Shown piece by piece: positions 1-6,983 of a stretch of DNA of 11,117 nt. The stretch is taken from assembly GCA_964528035.1 (NCBI GenBank), contig CAZGQY010000141.1, positions 1 through 11,117 on the forward strand, read 5' to 3'. The stretch is from CAZGQY01 sp964528035 (lineage in GTDB: Bacteria; Pseudomonadota; Gammaproteobacteria; Methylococcales; UBA1147). The notes under the pieces are model-generated. The model searched no databases and was not told where the DNA came from. It saw only the letters and a list, made by a program, of their open reading frames with translations. Made by a program: the position numbers and the translations under genes. The first letter of the stretch is position 1. The number at the start of each line of letters is the position of its first letter.

Positions 1-62
1 GCGCCAATGCCGCTTTGTGTAAACAGGCTAATTCTCATTCTTCTTGCTGGAGGCGATATTAA

Positions 63-222
63 GGAGCGAGGATTCAATAATATACGAATCCTGACTTGTC
101 TTATTGTCCGTCTTCTGCGTTGTAGCGACAGTTGCATAGCCCTGCTATGCGCCTGTTGCTACGCCTTGAAGACAAACAATAATCCTGCGTCAATCTTTCG
201 CATATTATTAAAACCTCGCTCC
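63..222 (+). repeat. 160-bp hairpin-forming MITE-like repeat, copy 1
   Basis: This stretch starts with GGAGCGAGG and ends with CCTCGCTCC, a perfect 9-bp terminal inverted repeat. The inversion continues imperfectly through an AATAATAT/ATATTATT step. An inner pair of about 40-nt arms (about 101-140 and 144-182) can fold into a long imperfect hairpin with a tiny loop. TAA stands immediately outside both ends (60-62 and 223-225), which may be a 3-bp target duplication. A second copy lies at 2244-2403 in the same orientation with the same 160-bp length and about 10 differences by hand count (roughly 94% identity). It encodes no protein. The form fits a MITE or a large REP/BIME-like element; the family is not identified. 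Confidence 0.85.
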
Positions 223-416
223 TAAGGAAGGGAGCCTCTCATGACGATTTTTTTTTCGAACAGGCTCCAGATTCGAACCGTGAATACAAAACACCTGGTT
301 TCATAGTTGAACCTGTTTTTTGGTCCATCAACCGTAATAGCTAAGCACCAGGATTCAATCAGAGTGTTTTACCGTTGAGGTATTATTTCCGTAATAACCG
401 TTTCAGCTATTTCAAG

Positions 417-2036
417 CTATACTCCGTCACCGAACCGAAATAACTCGAACATTGACTGCAAATAATCTGATTTACCGGCTTGAATATTAGGCGCTTTTTC
501 ATTGAGTTCAGGTACCTCCTTTACTGCTTCATAAATAATCTCATTAGCAAGCTCTTTCATCAACATTAAATTCTTCGATAGTTGCTTAATCAATTCAGCA
601 TCATCCTGGTCTTTGAGTAAACTCTGATTCAAGTTTCGCAAAAACTCCATTTTTGTATAATTAATAAAAATTCCAGATTTGTCTTCTACCGATAAATCAA
701 CTTCGGCCCACGCTCGAAGAAAACTCTGTATAGATACATTCAAATTATAAACATCTTCGAAAAACACCCAGCCTGATTCCATAAACCGACCGTCACACAG
801 CTTATTCCTGAAGAACAATAATGCGATACTTCCCCAATATATGCAGTAATCCCAAATTATCTTGACACTCATCACCTTGGCATTACCCATGATTGGATAT
901 TGATCTTCAAAAATAGGGAGAAAGGCTAAGTAAATCACCCGAAATAACTTTTCGTACTCACACACCTCTGAGTCAATCGGCTTCCCGCCATACTGCTTGA
1001 TAATCAGATCGCTTATAAAGCTGTTGCTAATCGCGATAAAATCGCTACCAGGAGAATAAAATGGGTCAACAAATACCCCGGAATCACCGGTAATAAACCA
1101 TCCATCCGAAGAATACATTTGTTTACAATTGTGCGCATAGTGCTTCATTGTTTTAAAGTCCTGCAACAACTCACGTTGCCCATCGATTATAGCCGCGCAC
1201 TGGGGCTCATACTGACTTAACCATTTCATAGCCTTTACGAAAGTATTAAACTCGGCAAACGGATGACACTTTGGATCGGCAACTATACCGATACTGGTAG
1301 ATCCTGAAGCCAGCGGTATTAGCCAAACCCAATACCCTTTTCCGAAAAGATGGTTAGTACTAAGCCTGCGACTATTGCTCACACGATTTGTCCATTGCTC
1401 ACATGAACTCCAGTCGTCAATATCAATCGTGCTTGCGATCCTGAACCAGGCCGCGTTCGTGTCATGGTAAGCTGACTTGTTCAACTTGAGTTTTCTTTTC
1501 AAAAGCCCGTTACGACCACTCGCATCCACCAACCATCGCACTTGCACCTTTTGTATCTGACTATTTTGAGAAACAGAAACTTGATGACTGTTTTTACCAA
1601 GATCAATCGACTCGACCACACTTTCGTCACAAAAATCAATACCTCGCTGCAGACATTCCTGTACAAGAGAATTCTCGAACCGCCCACGATCCAACTGAAA
1701 GCTTTGTACCAACGGAAGCTCACTCGGTCCCAGTTCGATCCTTTTTGATATATCGTGATTACCGCCGTATGAGTAAAAAAAACGTAAGCCGAATTTCGGT
1801 AATTGATCATCCAGAAGGTGTTGTAGACCAAGGATATTTAGAAAATAATAGCTTCCGATTTCTACCGAAGACTCACCCACTTTATGAGCTGATTCGGTTA
1901 CGGGATGTGTATTTTTTTCTATTATTGCAATACGCAAATCCTCGGAATTTAGTTTTAGTTGCAGACCTAAGCACAAGCCGGATAGTCCACCACCCATTAT
2001 GACGACATCATAAGCAACTCCGACTCTTGTAATCAT
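417..2036 (-). CDS. Flavin-dependent halogenase-like FAD monooxygenase
   Basis: The product belongs to the FAD-binding tryptophan-halogenase-like family, whose enzymes use FADH2 and O2 to halogenate or otherwise oxidise an aromatic or carrier-bound substrate in the cytoplasm. Counting from the longer TTG start at 2084 (555 aa), visible motifs are the Rossmann GGGLSG (31-36), VGESSVEIG (69-77), a lysine in LPKFGLRFF (K97) at the place of the halogenase catalytic lysine, WVWLIP (252-257) matching WxWxIP, and FVDPFYSPG (338-346) matching FxxPxxSxG. The last 200 residues are an uncharacterised alpha-rich extension. I prefer the ATG at 2036: it leaves a short lead before the Rossmann strand and has a GGA 9 nt upstream, while the TTG has no SD. 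No flavin reductase or carrier protein is adjacent. It is bracketed by the two hairpin repeats. Halogenation rather than hydroxylation is inferred from motifs; the substrate is unknown. Confidence 0.85.
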   Translation of the reverse strand: MITRVGVAYDVVIMGGGLSGLCLGLQLKLNSEDLRIAIIEKNTHPVTESAHKVGESSVEIGSYYFLNILGLQHLLDDQLPKFGLRFFYSYGGNHDISKRIELGPSELPLVQSFQLDRGRFENSLVQECLQRGIDFCDESVVESIDLGKNSHQVSVSQNSQIQKVQVRWLVDASGRNGLLKRKLKLNKSAYHDTNAAWFRIASTIDIDDWSSCEQWTNRVSNSRRLSTNHLFGKGYWVWLIPLASGSTSIGIVADPKCHPFAEFNTFVKAMKWLSQYEPQCAAIIDGQRELLQDFKTMKHYAHNCKQMYSSDGWFITGDSGVFVDPFYSPGSDFIAISNSFISDLIIKQYGGKPIDSEVCEYEKLFRVIYLAFLPIFEDQYPIMGNAKVMSVKIIWDYCIYWGSIALLFFRNKLCDGRFMESGWVFFEDVYNLNVSIQSFLRAWAEVDLSVEDKSGIFINYTKMEFLRNLNQSLLKDQDDAELIKQLSKNLMLMKELANEIIYEAVKEVPELNEKAPNIQAGKSDYLQSMFELFRFGDGV

Positions 2037-2105
2037 ACTTGCAATTCCATAGTAGAAAGTTTTGGAGCGTCGCCCATTAGCCAACGCGTGTCAACAACTA
2101 AAATA

Positions 2106-2136
2106 ATTATCATCTGGCATATCTTTATATTGACAA
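2106..2136 (-). promoter_or_regulatory. Candidate sigma70 promoter of the halogenase-like gene
   Basis: On the minus strand TTGTCA (2131-2136) is followed after 19 nt by GATAAT (2106-2111). The spacing is 2 nt longer than ideal. The surrounding DNA is AT-rich, and the site lies 70-100 bp upstream of the preferred ATG. It sits inside the unique DNA between the gene and the second repeat copy, so the repeat itself would not be in the transcript. This is a visual match only. Confidence 0.3.
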
Positions 2137-2243
2137 ATCTGGATTTAGAAAAGGATCACATAGAGTAGATACGGTCATCGTTAAAGTTATCGCCGCAAGT
2201 GACGCTTGTAAAATATTGAGATATTATTCAGCGCTTGGTACAA

Positions 2244-2403
2244 GGAGGGAGGATTCAATAATATACCAATCTTGACTTGCCTTATTGTCCGTCTTCTGCG
2301 TTGTAGCAACAGTTGCGCAGCCCTGCTATGCGCCTGTTGCTTCGCCTTGAAGACAAACAATAATCCTGCGTCTATCTTTCGCATATTATTAACACCTCGC
2401 TCC
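2244..2403 (+). repeat. 160-bp hairpin-forming MITE-like repeat, copy 2
   Basis: This is the second copy of the element at 63-222, in the same orientation. Its left end is GGAGGGAGG, with one mismatch to the inverted right end CCTCGCTCC. The inner long hairpin is kept: the arms around GTCTTCTGCGTTGTAGCAAC and its imperfect complement face each other. The flanks are CAA on the left and TAA on the right, so no clean target duplication is seen. It lies in the divergent intergenic space between the halogenase-like gene and the MMPL exporter, 88 bp before the exporter ATG. An RNA read through it would form a strong hairpin, which could affect transcript ends or stability. Confidence 0.85.
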
Positions 2404-2490
2404 TAAGCATGTTGCCAGGGTCTTCAGAACAATACAGAAAAGCGATTAAAAGAAGTGAACCGAACCTTAACGTGGTAACCTTGCTGATAA

Positions 2491-4788
2491 ATGCTCGCCA
2501 AAAAACTATTATTCTATTTGGGGCCACCTCTACTGGCAATCTGCGTATTGCTAACGACGACGCTTAAAACAGATCTTTCTGCATTTATTATTGCCGGTGA
2601 CAATGCTGCCGAAATTCTTTTGGCGAGTGAAATGCAGTCCGGCGCTCTTTCCAGGCGCTATCTAATCGCCATTAGTCATCAACAAAAATCCATAGTATCG
2701 TCTAAGTTTCTGCACAAGCTGAAAAGTCAACTGGAAAAGATTGAAGGCATTGTAAAGGTTTGGCCCCCAGGCCAGCAGCAAGGTATTCGCCAGGCCATGG
2801 TTGCTTTATATAGCGACCATGCCGCTGGTCATTATAGCTCTGCACCGGAAGCACACCTGACACAGTTATTCACCCGCGAGGGTTTAAATCTGCGTGCAAA
2901 ACAACTTAAACAAACTCTGCTCTCACCTCAAGGGCATGAGATTAAACAAATTGCACTGAAGGATCCCCTGCTGTTGAGTCTCGATGGATTCAAATCCCTG
3001 GCTAAAAAAATGCTGGCAGATAAATGGCGTGAACCGGACTATCGTCACTTAATTGTCGAAACCAGAGCTGCCGGTTTGGACACTGCCGCGCAAAAACAAG
3101 TAACCCAGGCACTTCGAGCAGGTTTTGCCGAACTTAACCAGGCATGGCAAAATCAGTTTCAACTGGAAATGACAGGTGTTCCGGTTTTTGCTGTGGCGAC
3201 GCAAACATTGATACAAGGCGACGTTGTACGTATCAGTCTGATTTCCAGTTTCGCATTGATACTGCTATTCCTTTGGCTGTTTCGCTCATTCAATGTGCTC
3301 TTTCAAGTCATGACCCTGCTGATGAGCGCAATATTAAGTGGCATACTTGTCTGTAGCCTGGTATTCGATTATGTACATATTATGACAATCGCAATGGGTT
3401 CGACTTTGATTGGCATCTGTATAGACTACCCTATTCACGCCTTTGCACATGCTCAATCAGTTTCGACGACAGAAAAAACGGCCGCCATCATAAAAATCTG
3501 GCCAAGTATGGTACTGGGTGGTATCACCACACTCATAGGCTACACTGCTTTGGGATTTTCGGGTTATCCTGGCTTGCGACAGGTCACTGTCTACGCAGCA
3601 GTTGGAATATTTGTCGCTCTAATATTAACCCGATTCATCCTGCCCGCTCTGATTCAAAACCAGCAGCGACTGCCGTTAACAATACCCCTGATTGAAAACT
3701 GGTTAGAAATTTGTATTAAATATAGAATACTCCTGATTACAACCCTCACTATTGCCTTTCTGGCATCTTTATCGACCCTCGATTCAATCCGTTGGATGCA
3801 GGATATACAGGAATTAACCCCGGAATTAAGTCAGCTCAAAGAAAATGATCGCCGTATTCGTAACCGCATACTTAGCATGGAGCCAGGGCGTTTTATTCTG
3901 GTGAGCGCCGCGACTTTAGAGCCAGCACTACAAAAAGCTGAAAGCTTATACCCGTTGCTCGAACAACTTAAAAAAAACACCGCCCTGGACGACTATTACG
4001 GTGTCCAACCCTGGTTGTTGTCCAGTCAAAAGCAGCAACACAATCAACGATTATTAGTGGCGCAGTTAAATGATAAAAACAGGTCGTTATGGCAAGATGC
4101 CCTGCAACAACAGGGATTATCGTTAGAACGTCTGGGTCATCTCAACTATCCAATAAAACCACCTTTGCAGGTAGATGAAATTTTACAGACAGATATCGGT
4201 AAATTGATCGACAGCCGTATAATTCAAACCGATAAGCAAACTGTGATAATGATTTGGCTGGCCCATCACCAACCGGATGCTGTCGAAAACGCGATTGCTG
4301 GCATTGAAGGGGTGCAGTATTTCAGCCAACGTGATTTACTCAATAAAATGACACGGCAATACACTGATCAGGCAAAGCGAATGTTGCTGGCTGGATTAGC
4401 CTTGATCCTATTACTCTTGTCGTGGCGCTACCGCAGCCTGTGGATTGGCATGCGTACCCTGCTGCCTGCAGTATTAGCCGCGTTTTTAATTTTCGGCTTC
4501 TGGGCCTTCATGGCAATACCTGTCAGTTTTTTACATCTAATTGGCTTTCTTTTAGCAATTGCCATCTGCGTCGATTATGGCATCTTCTATCAAGAAAAAC
4601 GCTCGGGTAATATCGTTCTCACCTACCAGGCGATGGCCGCCTCCATGCTAACCAGTATGGTCGCGTTCAGTGCGCTTATGGCCGCAGAAAGCACTTCACT
4701 TAGGATCCTTGCAGCAGTCGTCGTATTTGGTATCTTTCTTGGTTTTTTGTTGTGTCCGGTGATTATTCGCCATCGGCTTTTGAATTAG
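2491..4788 (+). CDS. MMPL/RND-family exporter (COG4258-like)
   Basis: This 765-residue inner-membrane protein has the duplicated RND/MMPL layout. The first half has TM1 at about 5-24, a periplasmic domain to about 245, then five helices at 247-266, 269-291, 294-318, 337-356 and 363-388. The second half repeats this: a TM at 410-428, a periplasmic domain, then helices at 629-645, 649-673, 676-700, 710-730 and 736-759. The charged Asp-Tyr pair typical of proton-coupled MMPL proteins occurs in the fourth helix of each half (D312-Y313 and D695-Y696). Such predicted exporters accompany aryl-polyene, xanthomonadin-like and dialkylresorcinol synthesis genes and probably move lipid-like products towards the outer membrane. 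TGA TAA directly precedes the ATG in frame, so no longer start exists; no clear SD is seen. Its 3' end overlaps the convergent Phd-like gene by 26 bp. The substrate is unknown. Confidence 0.9.
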   Translation: MLAKKLLFYLGPPLLAICVLLTTTLKTDLSAFIIAGDNAAEILLASEMQSGALSRRYLIAISHQQKSIVSSKFLHKLKSQLEKIEGIVKVWPPGQQQGIRQAMVALYSDHAAGHYSSAPEAHLTQLFTREGLNLRAKQLKQTLLSPQGHEIKQIALKDPLLLSLDGFKSLAKKMLADKWREPDYRHLIVETRAAGLDTAAQKQVTQALRAGFAELNQAWQNQFQLEMTGVPVFAVATQTLIQGDVVRISLISSFALILLFLWLFRSFNVLFQVMTLLMSAILSGILVCSLVFDYVHIMTIAMGSTLIGICIDYPIHAFAHAQSVSTTEKTAAIIKIWPSMVLGGITTLIGYTALGFSGYPGLRQVTVYAAVGIFVALILTRFILPALIQNQQRLPLTIPLIENWLEICIKYRILLITTLTIAFLASLSTLDSIRWMQDIQELTPELSQLKENDRRIRNRILSMEPGRFILVSAATLEPALQKAESLYPLLEQLKKNTALDDYYGVQPWLLSSQKQQHNQRLLVAQLNDKNRSLWQDALQQQGLSLERLGHLNYPIKPPLQVDEILQTDIGKLIDSRIIQTDKQTVIMIWLAHHQPDAVENAIAGIEGVQYFSQRDLLNKMTRQYTDQAKRMLLAGLALILLLLSWRYRSLWIGMRTLLPAVLAAFLIFGFWAFMAIPVSFLHLIGFLLAIAICVDYGIFYQEKRSGNIVLTYQAMAASMLTSMVAFSALMAAESTSLRILAAVVVFGIFLGFLLCPVIIRHRLLN

Positions 4789-4984
4789 TGGTGTCCCTAT
4801 TCAATTTGTTTGAATCGCCAACGATACAGTCATGTCTTTCCAGGTTACCCAGTTTACTTTTTTTATCCGCCAATAAAATCTTGACAATAAAACCATTGAG
4901 CATAATCTCTACTGGAATGCCAGTAGCAATAACTTGATTCACTATTTTAAGTTGTTGCCTTAAGGCGCTAATTGACATATACAT
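4763..4984 (-). CDS. Orphan Phd/YefM antitoxin-like protein
   Basis: The N-terminal 40 residues read like a Phd/YefM DNA-binding antitoxin: SISALRQQL, then a helix, then GIPVEIMLNGFIVKIL, corresponding to the family pattern of a helix followed by GepveItrrGkpvavL. It continues with LGNLERHDCIVGD. No RelE-, Doc- or VapC-like toxin is adjacent, so a regulatory or remnant role is as likely as toxin neutralisation. A frame opens at an ATG overlapping the stop of the upstream RnfB-like gene (TAATG at 5012-5016), giving 83 aa. I prefer the ATG at 4984, because AGGA (4992-4995) lies 7 nt upstream and domain homology starts there, giving 73 aa. The C-terminal tail after NKLN looks unlike the family and overlaps the exporter 3' end, suggesting an altered or decayed end. 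Confidence 0.6.
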   Translation of the reverse strand: MYMSISALRQQLKIVNQVIATGIPVEIMLNGFIVKILLADKKSKLGNLERHDCIVGDSNKLNRDTTNSKADGE

Positions 4985-4991
4985 AGTAAAT

Positions 4992-4995
4992 TCCT
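4992..4995 (-). promoter_or_regulatory. Shine-Dalgarno deciding the Phd-like start
   Basis: On the minus strand AGGA stands 7 nt before the ATG at 4984 and inside the longer 83-aa reading. The upstream ATG at 5014 has no comparable site and would depend on coupling through the TAATG overlap. Confidence 0.55.
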
Positions 4996-5013
4996 GGCCT
5001 TTTGAAAACCACA

Positions 5014-5577
5014 TTAACGCTTTTTCAATGCATCTTTTTTTTGCTGTAAGCGATGAGTTCGTTCCTTTTTATCCCTTTCCAGTCGCTGTATTCTGGCGGT
5101 ATAGCGGGTTCTGGCTACATTTGCAGCCGCACTATAGTAAGGGCTTTGAATCGGATCAATTTTTAAATCGATGGGTTCCATGCGTATACAGTCCATCGGG
5201 CACGGTGCAATACAGAGTTCGCAGCCAGTGCATTCCGATTCAATAACTGTATGCATTTGTTTGGCAGCACCCAATATGGCATCAACAGGGCAGGCAAGTA
5301 TGCATTTTACACAACCGATACAATCCTCCTCGACAATGGTGGCTACGCAACGGGTTTTTTGTTCTCCGTGCTCAGGATTCAATGGTTTTGGACTCGTTTT
5401 GAGTAACTCTGCAAGTGCGATAATTCCCTGCCCACCGCCAGGTGGACATTGATTAATATCCGCGTGGCCATTGGCAATAGCTTCAGCATAGGGTCGACAA
5501 CCCGTGTAATTACAGCGCTGACACTGAGTTTGCGGTAAAATGGCGTCTATTCTGTCAACAAGTGGCTGGTATTGCAT
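5014..5577 (-). CDS. rnfB: Soluble RnfB/RsxB-like ferredoxin
   Basis: From the ATG at 5577 the protein has 187 residues. It contains the RnfB-type four-cysteine Fe-S site (QTQCQRCNYTGC with C19, C22, C27, then C44 in CPPGG) and two [4Fe-4S] ferredoxin motifs, CIGCVKCILACP (C86, C89, C92, C96) and CTGCELCIAPCP (C116, C119, C122, C126). It ends in a Lys/Arg-rich, probably helical tail. Membrane RnfB of the Rnf complex has an N-terminal anchor; this one does not, matching the short soluble RnfB-like proteins common in beta- and gammaproteobacteria. A longer frame runs to a TTG at 5658, and a GTG at 5610 has AGGA only 3 nt upstream; both are less family-like. No other rnf gene is nearby. A role in electron transfer to a redox partner is inferred from the Fe-S sites. 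The stop overlaps the ATG of a longer Phd-like reading. Confidence 0.85.
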   Translation of the reverse strand: MQYQPLVDRIDAILPQTQCQRCNYTGCRPYAEAIANGHADINQCPPGGGQGIIALAELLKTSPKPLNPEHGEQKTRCVATIVEEDCIGCVKCILACPVDAILGAAKQMHTVIESECTGCELCIAPCPMDCIRMEPIDLKIDPIQSPYYSAAANVARTRYTARIQRLERDKKERTHRLQQKKDALKKR

Positions 5578-5727
5578 ACGGATATTATGATCGGACTTAT
5601 GAATTGCCACAATTCCTAAAACTATAACTTCGCTCGTAGTGAATAGAGAAAACCACAAATTTAACCGTGTTCACAACTTAATTGACTAAAAAATCTATTG
5701 CTTGAACTACGAATAAAAACTAATCAA

Positions 5728-6267
5728 ATGTCTAAATCTCTACAGGATCAATTACTATCTGCAGGTCTGGTTAGCAAAACGCAAGTAAGCAAAGCCAACG
5801 CTGCAAAACGAAAAAAAAATCGGCAGCAACCAAAGGGCTCAAAACCAACTAACGAGAACAGCGCTCGAATTCAACAAAGCAAAACAGAAAAAACGCAACG
5901 GGATCGTGATCTCAATCAAAAACAATCACAGAAGAAAGATCTAAAAGCCCAACACGCACAAATACGGCAACTGATTTCTAGCAATCTTATTGCCAAAGAC
6001 GATAATGGTTTTGCCTTTAATTTCGAATATCAAGGACGCGTGAAAACCATTTATCTATCAGAAATCACAAAAAATCAGGTCATAAAGGGAACTCTGGCGG
6101 TCGTCAAAATGGATAATCGGTATGAATTAGTGCCTGTACAAATTGCGAAAAAAATTCGCGAAAAAAACGATTCATTAATCGCTGTCCTCAACGACTCGCC
6201 AGAGAATAGCAAGATCGAAAATGATCCCTATGCTGATTACGAAATTCCCGACGATCTGACATGGTAA
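5728..6267 (+). CDS. yaiL: DUF2058 family protein YaiL
   Basis: This 179-aa protein matches the DUF2058 family, often labelled nucleoprotein or polynucleotide-associated protein YaiL. The N-terminus SKSLQDQLLSAGLVSK is the family hallmark (LxxQLLxAGLV). It is followed by a strongly basic, Gln/Lys-rich, likely coiled segment (about 20-80) and a C-terminal globular part with FNFEYQGRVKTIYLSE and YELVPVQIAKKI. It ends in an acidic tail with DDLTW. The ATG at 5728 is chosen because the hallmark begins there; a TTG at 5698 would only add ten non-family residues. There is no strong SD. A TTGACT (-35-like) lies in the 150-bp gap shared with the divergent rnfB-like gene, without a good -10. The biochemical function of the family is not established. 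Confidence 0.88.
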   Translation: MSKSLQDQLLSAGLVSKTQVSKANAAKRKKNRQQPKGSKPTNENSARIQQSKTEKTQRDRDLNQKQSQKKDLKAQHAQIRQLISSNLIAKDDNGFAFNFEYQGRVKTIYLSEITKNQVIKGTLAVVKMDNRYELVPVQIAKKIREKNDSLIAVLNDSPENSKIENDPYADYEIPDDLTW

Positions 6268-6304
6268 GTTTTGTTGTAAATAATGGTAAGCAAATTCTAT
6301 TGCC

Positions 6305-6841
6305 ATGGAACATATTGAGAGTTTCCCAGCGATAGCCTCGAGAGATGCCCGGGTATTGATACTTGGATCCATGCCAGGTCTAAGGTCCCTTCAAAGCAAA
6401 CAGTATTATGCCAATCCTAATAATAGTTTCTGGACCATCATCGAAAATTTGTTCTGCGATCAAAGTACCCTGACATATACCCAAAGAAAACACCTGTTAA
6501 CGGAAAATAAAATTGCTTTATGGGATGTATTAAAATCCTGCCAACGACCAGGAAGTCTTGATTCCTCCATTGTTGCTTCTTCAATCATCGTTAATGATTT
6601 TTCCACATTTTTTTCCAACAATACCGATATCAAAAATGTATTTTTTAACGGTGCGACCGCAGAAAAAGAATTCCACAGATGGGTAATGCCAACTTTATCG
6701 CCCAAACAGAAAAAACTATCTATTCTTCGATTACCCTCCACCAGCCCTGCAATGGCTAGCATGTCCAAAAATGAAAAATTACGCCAATGGGAAATAGTCA
6801 AAAAAACTCTGCGTCGTACTGATTGTAAATATTATGATTGA
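6305..6841 (+). CDS. DNA-deoxyinosine (hypoxanthine) glycosylase, UDG superfamily
   Basis: This 178-residue enzyme of the uracil-DNA-glycosylase superfamily is most like family 6 (HDG), which removes deaminated adenine (hypoxanthine) from DNA to start base-excision repair. Motif A is VLILGSMPGLRSL (17-29), followed by QYYANPNNSFW (33-43), where an Asn of the NPxNxFW segment is the expected catalytic residue. The leucine-loop motif is LPSTSPAMA (143-151). The length is normal for the family (about 160-190 aa). The start is fixed by the family-typical lead HIESFPAIASRDARVLILG. It follows yaiL by 37 bp on the same strand and may share its transcript. A mug-type G:U glycosylase is the main alternative, but the NPxNxFW and PSTSPA motifs favour HDG. 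Confidence 0.88.
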   Translation: MEHIESFPAIASRDARVLILGSMPGLRSLQSKQYYANPNNSFWTIIENLFCDQSTLTYTQRKHLLTENKIALWDVLKSCQRPGSLDSSIVASSIIVNDFSTFFSNNTDIKNVFFNGATAEKEFHRWVMPTLSPKQKKLSILRLPSTSPAMASMSKNEKLRQWEIVKKTLRRTDCKYYD

Positions 6842-6876
6842 AACCGACACATCACGGTCACGGGTCAATTTTGAAT

Positions 6877-6885
6877 ATAGGGGCT
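6877..6885 (+). repeat. 9-bp direct repeat ATAGGGGCT, copy 1
   Basis: ATAGGGGCT occurs here and again at 6961-6969, exactly 84 bp (28 codons) apart, and both copies are followed by an A-rich stretch. The second copy supplies the AGGGG Shine-Dalgarno of the deacetylase; the first lies 8 nt ahead of the ATG of a 29-codon ORF. Confidence 0.6.
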
Positions 6886-6893
6886 AAAAGGTT

Positions 6894-6983
6894 ATGTACC
6901 TGTTAATGGAATGGAATACTGGCAGCTTTCTATTTTTTAAAGGCTTATTTGTGGCCAGAAATAGGGGCTTAAATTGGAATTAA
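6894..6983 (+). CDS. Possible leader ORF upstream of the deacetylase
   Basis: A 29-codon ORF (start MYLLMEWNTG, aromatic and hydrophobic middle, end GLNWN) opens at an ATG with AAAAGG immediately upstream and a GGGG further back. It ends in TAA after overlapping the TTG start of the deacetylase by 10 nt in another frame. Ribosomes finishing it would terminate just past the deacetylase start, as in translationally coupled leader peptides. The peptide resembles nothing I recognise and could be chance. Its support is position, the duplicated ATAGGGGCT box and the overlap. Confidence 0.25.
   Translation: MYLLMEWNTGSFLFFKGLFVARNRGLNWN
6963..6967 (+). promoter_or_regulatory. AGGGG Shine-Dalgarno for the TTG start
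   Basis: AGGGG ends 6 nt before the TTG at 6974. A TAG at 6962-6964 closes the frame upstream and the first in-frame ATG is codon 33, inside the conserved domain, so this site fixes a TTG start. Confidence 0.7.

Noticed and set aside
7..225. 72-codon ORF at the left end
   Set aside because: It lies almost wholly in the hairpin repeat; the same repeat in the second copy gives a shadow frame on the other strand, so coding is not supported.
231..268. GGAGCCT / AGGCTCC inverted repeat with a T run
   Set aside because: The T run lies in the 24-nt loop rather than after the stem, so it is not a terminator of the normal kind; too weak to annotate.
262..285. GATTCGAACC resembling a tRNA T-arm
   Set aside because: The bases flanking the loop do not pair as a 5-bp T stem on either strand and no acceptor or anticodon stem could be found.
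378..398. Hairpin near the 3' end of the halogenase-like gene
   Set aside because: The stem is AT-rich and imperfect with no U tract after it on the coding strand; not a convincing terminator.
2187..2384. 65-codon minus-strand ORF
   Set aside because: It is a translation of the second repeat copy with low-complexity Arg/Gln content and no gene-like start.
2412..2490. Possible gene remnant between repeat copy 2 and the exporter
   Set aside because: All short frames give unrecognisable peptides; the frame of the exporter has repeated stops just before its ATG.
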